Under the pieces are notes generated by a model. That model was not told the DNA's origin and made no database searches. It was given only the letters and a program-made list of their open reading frames with translations. Below, one piece after another: positions 49,109 through 60,607 of a stretch of 64,000 bases of DNA. Location of the stretch: the NCBI GenBank assembly GCA_023101725.1, contig JALJCO010001284.1:3451110-3515109 (forward strand). The letters run 5' to 3'. The DNA is from Atherinomorus stipes (Eukaryota > Chordata > Actinopteri > Atheriniformes > Atherinidae). Each line of letters starts with the position of its first letter. Positions within the stretch are counted from its first letter, which is position 1. A program made the translations under genes and the position numbers.

Positions 49109-51294
49109 ATAAGCTTGACATCCACATGTCTTGGTTTTCTCAGCTCTCCATGATTTTCATCCAGCACTGCTGAGGCCGTGTACCTTGATAACATGGTCTG
49201 CGTTTCTACTGGCACTTAAAGAAAATGAATATGTAACAGAAGCTGTCTGACTGGTTCCAGATGAGATGTTTGAGCAACTTTATCACATCCTACAGCCTTG
49301 TGAACTCATGCTTTTCCTGCTTCAGCCTCATGTGCTGCAAAATAAACGTGCACAGCTTTTGCATTTTGCTGCATCATGCCCTGTATGAAATTACTCAGAA
49401 ACCGGTGTGGGCAGCTCTGCACCACACTGTCATGCCTGCATGCCACAATCAGCCCCAGTGCAGTGTGGGATTTTTGGCTTGTGCTCAGTTGGTTGAAGAG
49501 GCAGCAAGCAGCTGTTTGTGTTGTGTGATTTCATAACAAATCAACCTTATCTTCCCTGCTGTCAGACTTCATCTTTGTTCTGTGCCTGTTACATCATTTG
49601 TGAGCCGGAGGTCAGCTTTTTCTCACGATTTCAGGTGTACCTTAACATTTCATGAGTCAGGTCTTTGATGCCTCGAGATGCCTTAAATGAATCCAGAGCT
49701 GGAAGTCTGAGTCACACTTTGTGCACCGCCCTGCACAATCTGCTTCACTTTTTGGCTGCACATATGAGAGCTTATAAGACAAAGTGATAGTACTATTATA
49801 TCTGTCTCCATGAGTCATCGCTGCGTATCCTCAGCCTTCATTTCTGCAGCTCTAGCGGGAGTGTTTTTTCTGCATGTTTCTGCAGCAGTGCTCTATTTCC
49901 AAAAAATTGGTGTGAGCTTAGCAAAGCCCCGAGTGCTCTGAGAACAGACCGAGGTTAAAACCATTTCTGTTGGTGAGCATGTTGTCCTTCAAACGGGTTT
50001 TTTACTGTTGCATAGCAACAGAGACTGCCATAACCAGTGCTTCCTACAAATATGGGTTCAGTATTATGAGTTAGAAGGGAACTGCCTGGAGGAGACATGG
50101 GACAACTGCAGCCCTACAGCACCTCTCAGCCCCGTGCACAAAGATGTCTGCTGCAAAAGTGAGTATCCACAGATCTCAACAATACCTGATAGGATGCTCC
50201 TAAGATAGTGTTGCCAGGCAACAAACCCATGTCAAGCCAGCAAAAACAGTTCTGAGTAAAAATATATTCAAAGCAAAGAGAAGAAGGATGAAACAAAAGA
50301 TAAGGCCACTGAATGACCCGTTAAGTGGTTACCATAGTGATACAAACTGTACACAACTTTGTTCTTGACAGAAAGCTTCTATTGAATATCATCAAGAACA
50401 ACCACATTTTCTGCTTTGCAAAAATATCTGTTACATAACAGCAGTAGGTCTCTGCTCCATCAGTACAGTGCCGCTGTCATTATTTAGTTCATCTGTCTCT
50501 GGAGTCTCACACACTCCTGCTCTGATGCAATTTACCAAGTCCCAATGCAACCTTCCACTCTGTAGCCCTATTAGCTGATAAAAGGATGAATATTTATCAG
50601 TTCTGTGCACCCAACAATCACATTATCTCAGTCCAGGAAGAAGGCACACAAGCATCATCTGCCTCCTCTTGTCTGAAGGGAATAAACACTCCAGTGGTTA
50701 ACTTTGGCAAGTCGCCTCCCCCATGGCTTTCAGCCATTAATGTTCAAAAACACAACACATCCTGCCTGCATCTGTTTGTAGTTTTTGTTTAAGCCAGCAA
50801 TGATGTAGCAAAAAGATGTTTTGTGGGTCTAATTTTGCAGGAAGGTACAAACAGCATCTTTATGCTTGTACAGAACCTGTGAGAGAAGCTGCATAGTTAG
50901 TAGCGATCAGAGTCAAAGATTAACTCGAGTTTTAGAAAACCAGACAATGCAGGGAGAAGCTGCCAGCGAAGATTGATTTTGTTAGAAAATGTAGTGACAG
51001 GATGCCATATTATAATTGCTGTAAAGACATTCGGTGAAATCAACTTTTCTAAGTGTTTCATTATAAATCAAAATTGACTAAATGTGTTCTGAGCTGCGGC
51101 CTTTAAATGCACCATAGAGGAGCAATATGAGGTTCAAAGGGCTTCCTACGTAAGTGAAACCTGAATATGGCATCCTGTGTCATTCTTCTCCAAACAGATA
51201 CTTAAAAAAGTCATTAGCTCAGTTACAAGTAAGCTGGTCTGGTTTGCCATCTTCTCGTGCTACCTTTGGCTTTAACTGAAATAAAAACCCACTA
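49109..51294. other. Intron side of the IQSEC exon; no further exon seen
   Basis: Unique-looking AT-rich sequence directly 3' (minus strand) of the IQSEC donor. No IQ-motif or SEC7-like frame is present. No repeat with clear termini is present either. Confidence 0.5.
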
Positions 51295-51302
51295 GGACTT
51301 AC
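51295..51302 (-). other. Splice donor of the IQSEC exon
   Basis: On the minus strand the coding frame reaches GTAAGTCC immediately after the AAA-TC bases, a near-perfect U1 donor. The exon ends in phase 2, and without splicing the frame stops at TAA within the donor itself. This explains why the open frame ends at 51299 without the IQ and SEC7 domains. Confidence 0.85.
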
Positions 51303-52018
51303 GATTTGTGGTGGTGGAGGGTGTGTGCGTGGTGGTTATTGGCAGCGTTGGCTCTGTGCAGACGCTCGAGCCTCTCCTTCTCCTTTTCCACAAAGTTGGT
51401 GTTGGTGCCAGTGCTGGTGGAGGGCACTCGGGTCAGCCGGCTGTGAGCTCGTGGCTGATCTCTTGGTGGGATCGGAGGAGGAGGAGGTGGAGCCGGGGCC
51501 GAGGAGGAGACCAGAGGTGTGATTTGGGTCGGAACAGAGATGGAGCTTGGGTTGGCTGAATTGGGAGAAGGAACTGGGATAGCGGTTGTGGTGGTGCTGT
51601 TATAGGAGTGGTGGTGCTGGACATGATGCTGGACATGGTGGCTGTGGTGGTGGTGGAGGGGGATGGAGGAGGGAGGCTGGGGAGGAGCTTGGTGCTGGCT
51701 GTTGTGGTGGTGGTGATTCTTGGTAGAAATGGATGTCGATGCCGTCTGAGCTGGAGGGGGTGGAGGGGGAGGAGGTGGCAGAGGAGGTTCTGGGGGAGGA
51801 GCCGGAGGAGGAGGAGCGACAGGTTGACGATCCAAACGCAGATCCTTGTTTTCCTGGCTGAGCCGGTCCAGTTGGACCTCCAGCTCCTCGATTCTACGCC
51901 TCTGGGTTTCCAGAAGCTTCTGCTGGCTCTCGATGATGTTGTTGAGTTCAAGAAGGTACTCCACGGCCCGGTTCGGGCTTTCAGGATTGCCTTGGCCTGA
52001 GGCTTGATTAGCATCCAT
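51303..52018 (-). CDS. iqsec1/2: IQSEC/BRAG-family ArfGEF, first coding exon (partial gene)
   Basis: This exon encodes the N-terminus of an IQ motif and SEC7 domain protein, a family of guanine-nucleotide exchange factors for Arf6-type GTPases at the postsynaptic density and in membrane traffic. The frame gives 238 complete codons plus two bases. Residues 14-33 ([20 protein letters not shown]) match the conserved IQSEC N-terminus, and residues about 17-62 form a charged coiled coil ([16 protein letters not shown]). Residues 66-90 are Pro-rich with nine consecutive Pro. His-rich patches lie near 100-135 and in the last 15 residues, and a second Pro run (PPPPPPIPP) lies near residue 180. Most of the IQ, SEC7 and PH regions are absent, so the gene continues at lower coordinates outside the window. 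The start Met aligns with the start of long IQSEC2. The exact paralogue (IQSEC1 or IQSEC2) is unresolved; IQSEC3 fits less well. Confidence 0.9.
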
Positions 52019-52080
52019 GATAAGCTAATCTGAGAGCACACAGGCTAATAGCTGGGCAAACTCTGACTGTATAGCAACCT
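52019..52080 (-). other. Probable 5' UTR part of the IQSEC exon with candidate acceptor
   Basis: Upstream of the Met codon the minus strand has a pyrimidine-rich tract ending in TTTTCCAG, with the AG at 52080-52079. A second possible AG follows CTGTGTGCTCTC closer to the ATG, near 52042. Either would make this an internal exon with about 20-60 bases of 5' UTR, preceded by an upstream non-coding exon. No TATA box or CpG-rich promoter is visible just upstream, which favours an acceptor over a transcription start. This is inference without transcript data. Confidence 0.4.
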
Positions 52081-54118
52081 GGAAAATTAACAAAGGTCAA
52101 AATAAACTTGTGCTAAATGCTAAAAGAGCTTAAGTAATGCTGGCTGTCACAGCTGCTTAGATTCAGGAGATGCACTACCAGCTAGCACAAAAGCTAAATG
52201 CTAAACCTCTGAATCACAGCTGCAAAAGATGGTGCAGAGCCAAAGGCTAACTCACTGTGCAAGATCACTGGGGTTTGTAGAGTGGTGACACAGGCAAATG
52301 AGCCAACAGGCCAAAGGCTGAAACTAGCTTAACGAAGAGAGAAAATCATGTACAGACAGAGAGCAGAGCTGCCTTACTGCAGACTCCACTGTCTAGTCTA
52401 CAACCTAAAATCTATTGTCTATAAACTACACCCTAAGGCCCTTAGTCCTACACCTTAAAATCAAGAGTGTCCTTCACCCTCCCCCCACCAGAGATAAGTG
52501 GGGGAGAGGGACTTTTTCTTTCTCGAGTTCTGATTTGAAAACTAAGATGGATCTCGTCCTTGTGTGCTCCAATTAGGAAGTCTTATGGAGCCAATGACCA
52601 TTCCCTGGGCCGGTCAGGTGGTGCCGTACGAGTTCAGAGCCATAACAGTTCAAAGCAGAACGAATAATTGACAGAAACAGATTGTGGGATTCTAAGCAGC
52701 AGTCAGAACAGTGTGTTTGTCAGTGAATCAGCTGCATCCTCTCTATCCTCTCACTCCATTCACAGCATCATTTTCCAAGAGGCAGGAATGGAAGCAGGAG
52801 CTGGCAGAGGATGCATCTGTCCCTCCTGGTCAGAGAGATCGCATTGTGTCATTCCTGTCTGCAAAGTGTCCATAACTCCTCATATACGGGGCATTTTGTG
52901 TTGATGCAAAAATGCAATACGCACCACCATCTGGATATTCACCATTTTCCCTGCAGAGCCTCGTAATATAAATCAGTCACAACCCTTGCCATGATTTTCC
53001 AATTCAAACATGTCTGGAAAATGTCAAAGTAAGGAAAAGAAGCAGAGTTATCTCGGTTCAGACTGATTCCATCATCAAAAAACCTGCAGCCAAAAGAGAC
53101 GGAGCTCTACAAAAGCAAATGCAACCTCGATCAAAAATCATCTGCTGAACTTGGAGGAGGAAAACGTCATCTCTTCCTGGTCCATGTGTCCATGAGCAGG
53201 ACTCAGCCAATCATCCTGCGGTGAATCTGATTCTGGAGGGAATATCCAGAGGTTAAAGATCATGTCAGATGTTGGTCTTCCCCATGGTTTTGATGAAGTA
53301 TGTGGGAGTCACCGCTACGATTATCCCTTTGGATGGCACTTCCAGATTCTTCTTCCATGAGTTACATGTAAAGAGAAGAAAGAAAAGGTAGATAAGAAGC
53401 AGAGTCAGCAGGATGTATCACCCATGATGCTTTCACTGTGTTGTTTCTGGAGCAAACACCTGTTTCTTTACCTTCTTTCATCAGTCTCTCTGTTCTCCTT
53501 TCAACTTCACCCCGTTCTATCTACTGATCTCTCCTTTTTCTCTTGCTTTTCTTCCATCTGCTGTTCTCTCTATTATCTTCATCCTTCTTGACTCTCTCAC
53601 TCTCTGTGGTTGCAGGGAGTGTGAGGTCTCTCAGCCCATAAATACCAATGACATGCTCTGTCTCAGCCATCAGAAACAAGAAAATCATCACACTCCATCA
53701 GCCTCCCCCTCCTACACTTCATCACTATCCCGTCTGTCTTCATCCACCTCTCTTTTGCTTTCCTTCTTTCCATTTTTCCCTCCTGCAAACTTTTCAGATT
53801 CCAGTCTAATTCCATTGTGCAATTTGAAACTACAAAGCAGCAATATTTTTAAACTGGCCATGCAGCTTGGTGCCGTACCTGACTGACCATCAAAATCTGT
53901 ATCAGCTAGCTGAGCCATTTTCAAACATGCATGTCTTCCCAATTCAGCATCTAAAAGTGTAAGCATCATTTCTGAGGAGGTTCCTGGACTTAATGGCCTA
54001 CATTAGGTCTGAACTACTTGCAGTTTTGTACATCTTTTAGATAAATATCACTAATCACGACATTAAATAAATACCAACACAATCCCAACTGGTTTTCTTC
54101 TTGTTTATCCAAAACATT
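52081..54118. other. Upstream flank or intron of IQSEC; no exon seen
   Basis: 52090-52460 repeats motifs such as GCTAAATGC and AGCTA in AT-rich sequence. 52480-52640 holds a C-rich/G-rich block and a CCAATGACC motif, which might be promoter-proximal for the minus-strand gene, but there is no TATA box. 53450-53770 is pyrimidine-rich. No supported coding frame. Confidence 0.35.
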
Positions 54119-54653
54119 GGGCCTCATTCACCCATATCTTTTTCGAATCTTCATAAATTTGTAGTTAAGTTGTATTTGTTTGCAAAAACCCTCCATAAGA
54201 CAAACATGTCAATGGACCTCAAAATTGCTTGTATCTTTCCTCTTAAGCCCTATTCCTCGGGACAACATGTAATAAATAAATTACCCTCTGTTGTCTGTTA
54301 TTTTCTTTCTGTGGCCCATTCACATGGGATAACCGAAGTCTGACATTTATCCAAAATTCCCAGACATCTAGCGATTATGATGTCAACACGCTGTGTATTG
54401 CGTAACATCTGCTGCTTATATGTGCAACGTTGTCATCAACAACAGATGACTATTCAGAGACAAATGCATAAAAATATAAATAACTCACATAAAGTCATTA
54501 ATAATGCATCAAGAACTTGCACTTTGTCCGCTTGTTGTTGTCCAAAATACACGTTTCCCCCTGGAAAAATGCCATTTATGGGTTTTTCATATACAGACCT
54601 GCTGTGCAGCATTTTGGGCAGCGTTGACTGTATTTCAAATGTGCTTTATAAAT

Positions 54654-55031
54654 TAGGGATGTAACGATTATCGGTAAAATGGTTAACCGTGATAAAATTC
54701 CCAACAATTACTAATACCATTTCAAATTTTAATCATCGTTAAAACCGTGACTGATTGCTGCACTTTGAAAAACTCCCAGTGATGCTGCTCATTGGCTGGA
54801 AAAGCAGAAGCAATCACAGTTTGCAATGTTTAATTTATGAAAACATGGCGGAAGGCAACGAAGGCTCCCACATGGACAGTTCTCTAGAGATTTATCCCCT
54901 TTAAAAAGGATCAAGTACACATTTTTAAAGATGCTGGGGGGTATTTCTATAATACCGCGATAAAAATGATAACCGTGATCATTTTGGTCACAATAACCAT
55001 GATTTGAAATTTTCATATGGTTACATCCCTA
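54654..55031. mobile_element. hAT MITE with remnant start of a transposase-like ORF
   Basis: The ends are TAGGGATGTAACGATTATCG and ATGGTTACATCCCTA. The element is flanked by a perfect 8-bp duplication TTATAAAT (54646-54653 and 55032-55039). Inside, 54845-54904 on the plus strand reads MAEGNEGSHMDSSLEIYPL and then stops. It looks like the acidic N-terminus that precedes a BED zinc finger in some hAT transposases, but the rest is missing. Confidence 0.88.
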
Positions 55032-55039
55032 TTATAAAT

Positions 55040-56614
55040 AAACCTAACCTTGACCTGTATTTGACTGGTGAAACTTCCCCCAATTAATCCAATTCCAAAG
55101 TTAATGTTTTGTAAATGATCATAAACATCGTAATTAAGAAAGAAAACCTATTTTGCAGCCTCCATTCTTTACCAAAAAGGAAACGAAATGCATCTAGGAA
55201 ACAAATACTGTCAAATCCCGTGCAAGATCCTGTTAATTTCTTTCCAAATCACAGAGATGCCTATTAGCATTGGATTAGTATTATCAGAGGACCTTGGAGT
55301 TCAACAAATTATCGTAGGTAATTTGCAGGGGGACTTATGACATAGAATATCACAGACATGGCCGTTTCGCAAGGGATTAACATCACAGACAATCTCTGTA
55401 AATATTACAAATTACATTTAATCCGTAGGTAATATTAATCCTGTCAGAATAGGGCTTTAGATTTGTAAATACCAGTCTCTCAAAAGGACAAGCCAACTGG
55501 TTAGGGAACTGGTTGTGGTCCCTGCGGCCTCCAGAACAGGAACAAAGTTCTCGCTTCTCGTGGAGAATAACAGCTGTTCCATCCTCGTCGTATATCCATG
55601 CTCTATTTGTTTTTCCTGTGCGTGAGGGCTAAGTGTGCTCCCATCCCATTGGCTCAAAAGAGCGCACTGGCAGCAAAGGATTGTGGTCTATGTAGTTTAG
55701 TACGTTACACTATGCATTGAGCGGACTGAAAACTACTAGTTTTGTCTCAAGAGATACACTGTTTAATACCGTGACAAGACCACGGCGATATCGCGGCAGT
55801 TTACCTCCGTTGATATCGCGATATTGACAATATCGTTACATCCCTACAACTGGTCCAACCTTGCGGGTAAACACCCAAACATGTCCAGAAAAGGTCAAGA
55901 CTTACGAGCTGTATGTAGACACATACAGATGTAAGACAGGGACAAAGAAAATAAACATGATGCCAAAAGAATGAATAAAACAAATAATAACAAAGATATC
56001 GCTTTAAAAATGAGGATCAACAGGTGTCACTGCATATCTTAGATACAAATAACTACACAGTATCAAATCATATAAAATCAGTAATATGTTCAAACGGATA
56101 ATTACTCCTGCACTTGGACATCAGCCTGCAGTCTGGTTCCTTGAAAGCTTCACAGCAAACATCCTTGTGGTGTTAAGGAAAGAGCAACAACATAGAATAT
56201 ATCATCATCTCTTTACGCACAGAATATTTAACGATTTGTAAAACAAAAAACTTCCTGCGATGTCCAACCACATCCAACATCCTTGTAAGATGCGGTAATG
56301 ATGAAGCTAGTGGTGGATGTGATGAAATAAAAACCTCTGAGTGAGTCTCAAGGTTGGTCAGCGGTGTTGAGGTCAGTCATAACCTCCATCTCCAAACATA
56401 GCAAATCATTATACTGTAATAAACACCAATGCTGTAGTAAATCTTAATTACCCAAGAGCACATTTACCAAGTGGATCAGAGTTGGAGTCGACTCAGACAT
56501 TTATGGAGGGATATTCTTACAGTTGGACAGATCTGGAGTGTTAACAGTCTATTCCATCAATGGTTTCAGGATGACCAGCAACAGAATGAAATCTGTCTCA
56601 ACTGCAACTTGATC
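55040..56614. other. No gene recognised; hAT right end at 55780-55848
   Basis: GATATCGCGATATTGACAAT followed by ATCGTTACATCCCTA (to 55847) is the right end of a hAT MITE whose left end is not identifiable. 55460-55740 may be its CpG-rich interior. The remainder is AT-rich and unassigned. Confidence 0.45.
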
Positions 56615-57390
56615 TTAAAGGTGCCATGACATCAAATTTCACTTTTTCTGGGGTTTTGGGTGTATAATATGATCTGTTGTGCACTGATGAGGCCATGTGA
56701 ATGTCCAGAGTGAGAATCAAAGTTCCTGTTTATGGTCTGTCAGCTTTGTCTCTCTGCTCAGAAACAGTTGAATCAGACAGCAGGCTATCATTCTACGTAA
56801 TTCTATCATTCTACGTAATTTAGTCGCTCCAATAAGAGCACACTATCAAGTAAACAGCGCCCCCCTCTCTCTCTCCTAACGGTTTATGCACCGTCCGCTC
56901 CCCCCCCTCCCCTCCCTGTCTGATTCAGCTTCGTGTATGGAGCTAGTAGTAACTTCTGTGCAGTCAGGTCTGGATTTTCACACAAATGGATTTAAAAGCA
57001 AACTTCTGCAGCAACACTGAGGGAGGCGACCACAACCTTGTCATTACCTGTAAGTTTATTTATTTTCTAAATGCTGTCTTGTCTGATAAACGTAGCTCAC
57101 ACTGTCTAAAGTGCCCATGTTGCTAGCAGTTAGCCTTTGCAAACTCCGACCGCAGCTTGACCTAGATTCTCCAAATAAGGTGTAGCCTATCAAAATGAAG
57201 TCAACGTGGTCTCCGGGTAAAGCTCCATATCATCCACCGGACCCAACTGTATTACTGAGGAAGTGAGGTCTGGCGTTTCAAAACAATACTCCGCTGTAAA
57301 AAATGCCGTTTTTTTCTTTGGAGTATTTACATATGCAGTAATGCCAACAACATAAACTAGTTTTTAACTGCTATGTCATCACTCCTTTAA
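56615..57390. mobile_element. TTAA-flanked MITE (fourth family)
   Basis: TTAA lies at 56615-56618 and 57387-57390. The ends AGGTGCCATGACAT and ATGTCATCACTCCT are imperfect inverted repeats. Its right end also occurs alone at 17966-17995. The interior holds a C/T-rich tract near 56860-56920. Its right TTAA is shared with the next MITE. Confidence 0.65.
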
Positions 57391-57787
57391 AGGTGTCATA
57401 ACCTGCTGTTTTACATACACAATCCTTCTTAAATTATCTTCAAATGAATTTTTAATTGTAGTTGGGTGGGACGGAAATTTAATAAACTCATTTTAACCTC
57501 TTTTGAATTCCCAACTTTTGTTTGTCGCGAGAATACACACGAGAGTTAGACCTGTATGTAAGTGCGTTCACGAGGCAAACGTCAAAGCCAAAACAAAGTT
57601 TTATCAGGACAGACCAAGTGAAGGACATGATGTCCCGACAGAGAGAAAACGGAACGGCATGGTTGATGGAGAGGATCCGAGGAGTAAAATGGCTGGACTC
57701 TGATGAATATAAGGAGCGGACGTCTGACGTGAAGTTAACCAAACAGTGCTAGCTTCTGTAGCTACATTAGCAGCTTGTCCGCTCGTA
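57387..57787. mobile_element. TTAA MITE of the 955-1872 family, truncated
   Basis: It starts TTAAAGGTGTCATAACC and matches the reverse complement of 1480-1872 until AGCAGCTTGTCCG, where similarity stops. It abuts the preceding MITE at a shared TTAA. Open frames at 57503-57752 are present in both orientations but are interrupted in the other copy, so I do not call a gene. Confidence 0.7.
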
Positions 57788-57789
57788 GC

Positions 57790-58928
57790 CCCAAAGGAAC
57801 AAACCAAACACTAGTTATGGAAAAGTCTTTTGCTTTCATATTTGATGGCCACTGACAGATTCACTTTGTTGCTATTTATAATGTATGCCACTAGATGTCA
57901 CTCAAACATGCGAGAAATGAAAAATTACAGATCATCTACTTTCAAACCAAATTAACAGACATCACCAAGAAGGATGGCTGGGTAATGCAGTCATCCAGAC
58001 CTCCCAACAGTACACGCACTTCTTCATAGCAGCAGTTTGGAGGTACTCACTGGCAAAGTTGCTGCTCTAGGAGTTTCAGCAGAAGATACTGCACCAACAC
58101 GGTCAATAGACGCACACACATACACACACGCACACATCATACACACATTATAGCCTTCGTGTCTCTACTGCAAAGTGGCCAAACTGTTTCAATTTTTATA
58201 TCTCTTCCTATTACACACATTCAATTATTCATGACTCACTAACTGACCACCATCCCTCTCTGCCTCCCTCTCTCCCCCGTCAGGGTCTCTCGACCCTCCC
58301 TCTCTGTATGCAAAGTTCAGCCGTTGCTTCACGCCACAGCTTTCTGTCCCACAGACAACCTATATAAAGCCACATGGAAACAAAGCAAAAACTGTGATGT
58401 TTACATAGAACTGGTCAGTTTTCAGTAAAATCGTCTCTCCTTCAAAAGGAAAGGGGGGACACCAGTGGGTGATGTAAATCTTTCTATTCTTGAACAAAAA
58501 TGTAGCTGTGTGAAAGTACTTTTTTAACATGATGAACTTCCTGTTGATATCCATAGTTCAGATATTTACACATTGTGTGTTCCTAACTGCCTTGAGTTAG
58601 GAGCCTTTTTTATGCCTGAATGATTCATATGTCAGTTAAGCCATGTGAAAATGAAAATGGAGAGATACAAAGACTGGACTGAAAATGAGTTGAAAAAGAG
58701 GAAAACTTCAGACCTTCAGAAATCTATTGATCAACACCACTTTAAGAGATTAAAACAAGTTTGGTTGCTGGGCCATTTCTCTCTCTCTGTGAACATGGGT
58801 TATAAACTCATGCCACTGCTACCTGATTACAATTGTTCCAACTCTCTGGTCTTCACATTCAAATCAAATACCTTTATATTCTGTCAGCAAACTAAAATGC
58901 ATTTCCCTTCAAATAAAATCTAACAAGG
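57790..58928. other. No gene confirmed; TATA-like motif and short dispersed repeat
   Basis: (CA)n lies near 58113-58150. A pyrimidine-rich block at 58245-58310 is followed by CCTATATAAAGCC at 58359-58371, a TATA-box-like sequence without a supported transcript. 58589-58637 is the second copy of the short repeat at 19794-19845. Confidence 0.35.
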
Positions 58929-58936
58929 ATTTTAAG

Positions 58937-60607
58937 TAGGGCTGCAGCTTTCGATTATTTTTGTAATTGAGTAATCTAGCGATTCTTCGGACAATTAATC
59001 GAGTAATCGGATAAATTGGACATTTTGCAAGTCATTTAAATTTCATGACTTAAATTGATTGTAAGAACTAGAAGTTCTTGCTTTTAGAGTTCTAGAGTGC
59101 AGAGTTTGCCCTGAACACAGCACTGATGCCCATTAGCTCTGCCAAAAACTTCATTGTTGCTTCCACATCTAATTTAATTCTGTGCCTTACTGAAATGGAA
59201 ACAATTAGCCATTAATTATGAGATCTAAACACATATTCAAGTCCACAACACTTGCAATATAAATGCATTAACAAGAAAGGATGATCAGCATCTGCTGAGC
59301 TGACTCCCAGCAGTTTGAAAAATTATTCATTTATTTTTATGGAAATAAAAAACACTGAAACCCTCTGACTGACTGGCATCACTGGTAATGTAACATCTGA
59401 CATAGTTCAATGACCGCAAATCTGCAGGGGCCTTTTATTTTTAAAGTTACTGGGTGATTTATACTATATTTATACTACTCCCATGTCTGATTTCCCCTAT
59501 CTGAACTAATGAGAGCTTGATTCTGGAAGCTGCTCTGTCAAAAACAGACTTGACGCACATATTTAGAGGAGAGCGGTGACAGCATGCTTCTGGCTCACGC
59601 TATGGGGTCCCCTGTGTGGACTAAACCATTGATTAAAACAGTCCTGTTAAGTTCTGGAGGCCACGCAGCACATGTAATGCAGAGCAGACGCACCCGCTGT
59701 GAACTGGCCTTTAATGATCAGGCACAGCCAAATCGATGGGTCAAATAGGAGCATATAAATAAACTTTTATCATATCTATGTCGTGGATCACATGCGTACC
59801 GAGCCATGGAGACCTTTGTTTTTCCGTTTCTGTCGGCCATCCTTCCACATTTGTTACATTATTAGCAGCATTGTTGCCAACTTAGCGACTTTGTCGCTAT
59901 ATTTAGCGACTTTTCAGACCCCTCTAGCGGCTTATTTTCAAAAAAGTGCCTAGCGACAAATCTAGTAACTTTTCCTGGTGATCATGGAGACAGATAAAGT
60001 TTATATCGCTCCACCTGCTCATCAGGAGCTGCCTGCTGTCGGCCCCTCCCTCCCTGTTTCCCGGCACTCACTCACTGCTCCCGCTGTCCCTTTGCAGACA
60101 GCAGCCCTTCTGAGATGCTGTGAGATGACCACGCCTCCTCATCCAGATTATTTCCCATGATGCCTTGTGGCACAACTGGGTCTTCTTTGCACCATGAATC
60201 AAATGTGTATGTCATCACTTCAGTACCCTTGTTAATGAGCAATGTAGCATGTCCATAATAAATATATGTTGCCATTAAATGGTACCGCGCATGTGCAAAA
60301 GTAATTGTTTGACGTCATTTAGCAACTTCTGGTGACTTTTGGGTCAACCAATAGTGACTTCTCATGCTGAAGAGTTGGCTACAGTGATTAGCAGATGAAT
60401 ATAAATTTTATGTTGAACAGGAATACCCGTCCAGGCAGAACGTCACTTACGTTAACGTTCTGCCCGGGTTGTGTAACAGAAAAATCATCCGGGTGGATGC
60501 GCAAAATACAGAAAGTGAATTTAACGAATCCTTGAGGCAGCTCATTTGCCTCGAGTAATTTTATAAATCGAATTACTCAAATTATTCAAGTAATCATTGC
60601 AGCCCTA
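58937..60607. mobile_element. hAT MITE hosting a nested hAT element
   Basis: TAGGGCTGCAGCTTTCGATT at the left and GTAATCATTGCAGCCCTA at the right are inverted ends. Their subterminal GAGTAATC/ATTACTC motifs are typical of this family. It is flanked by ATTTTAAG (58929-58936) and ATTTTAAC (60608-60615), seven of eight matching. A 518-bp element is nested at 59869-60386. No transposase frame. Confidence 0.85.
59869..60386. mobile_element. Nested hAT element (CAYTGTWGCCAACT ends)
   Basis: The ends CATTGTTGCCAACT and AGTTGGCTACAGTG are inverted with two mismatches. A perfect 8-bp duplication ATTAGCAG flanks it (59861-59868 and 60387-60394). Repeated TAGCGACTT motifs lie near the left end. A CRE palindrome TGACGTCA is at 60310-60317. 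Confidence 0.9.

Noticed and set aside
51433..52041. A 202-codon minus-strand frame and a 130-codon plus-strand frame overlapping the IQSEC exon
   Set aside because: Both are shadows of the real exon in other frames; only the IQSEC frame matches a known protein family.
58245..58400. TATA-box-like CCTATATAAAGCC after a pyrimidine-rich tract
   Set aside because: No associated transcript, initiator or coding exon is visible on either strand.
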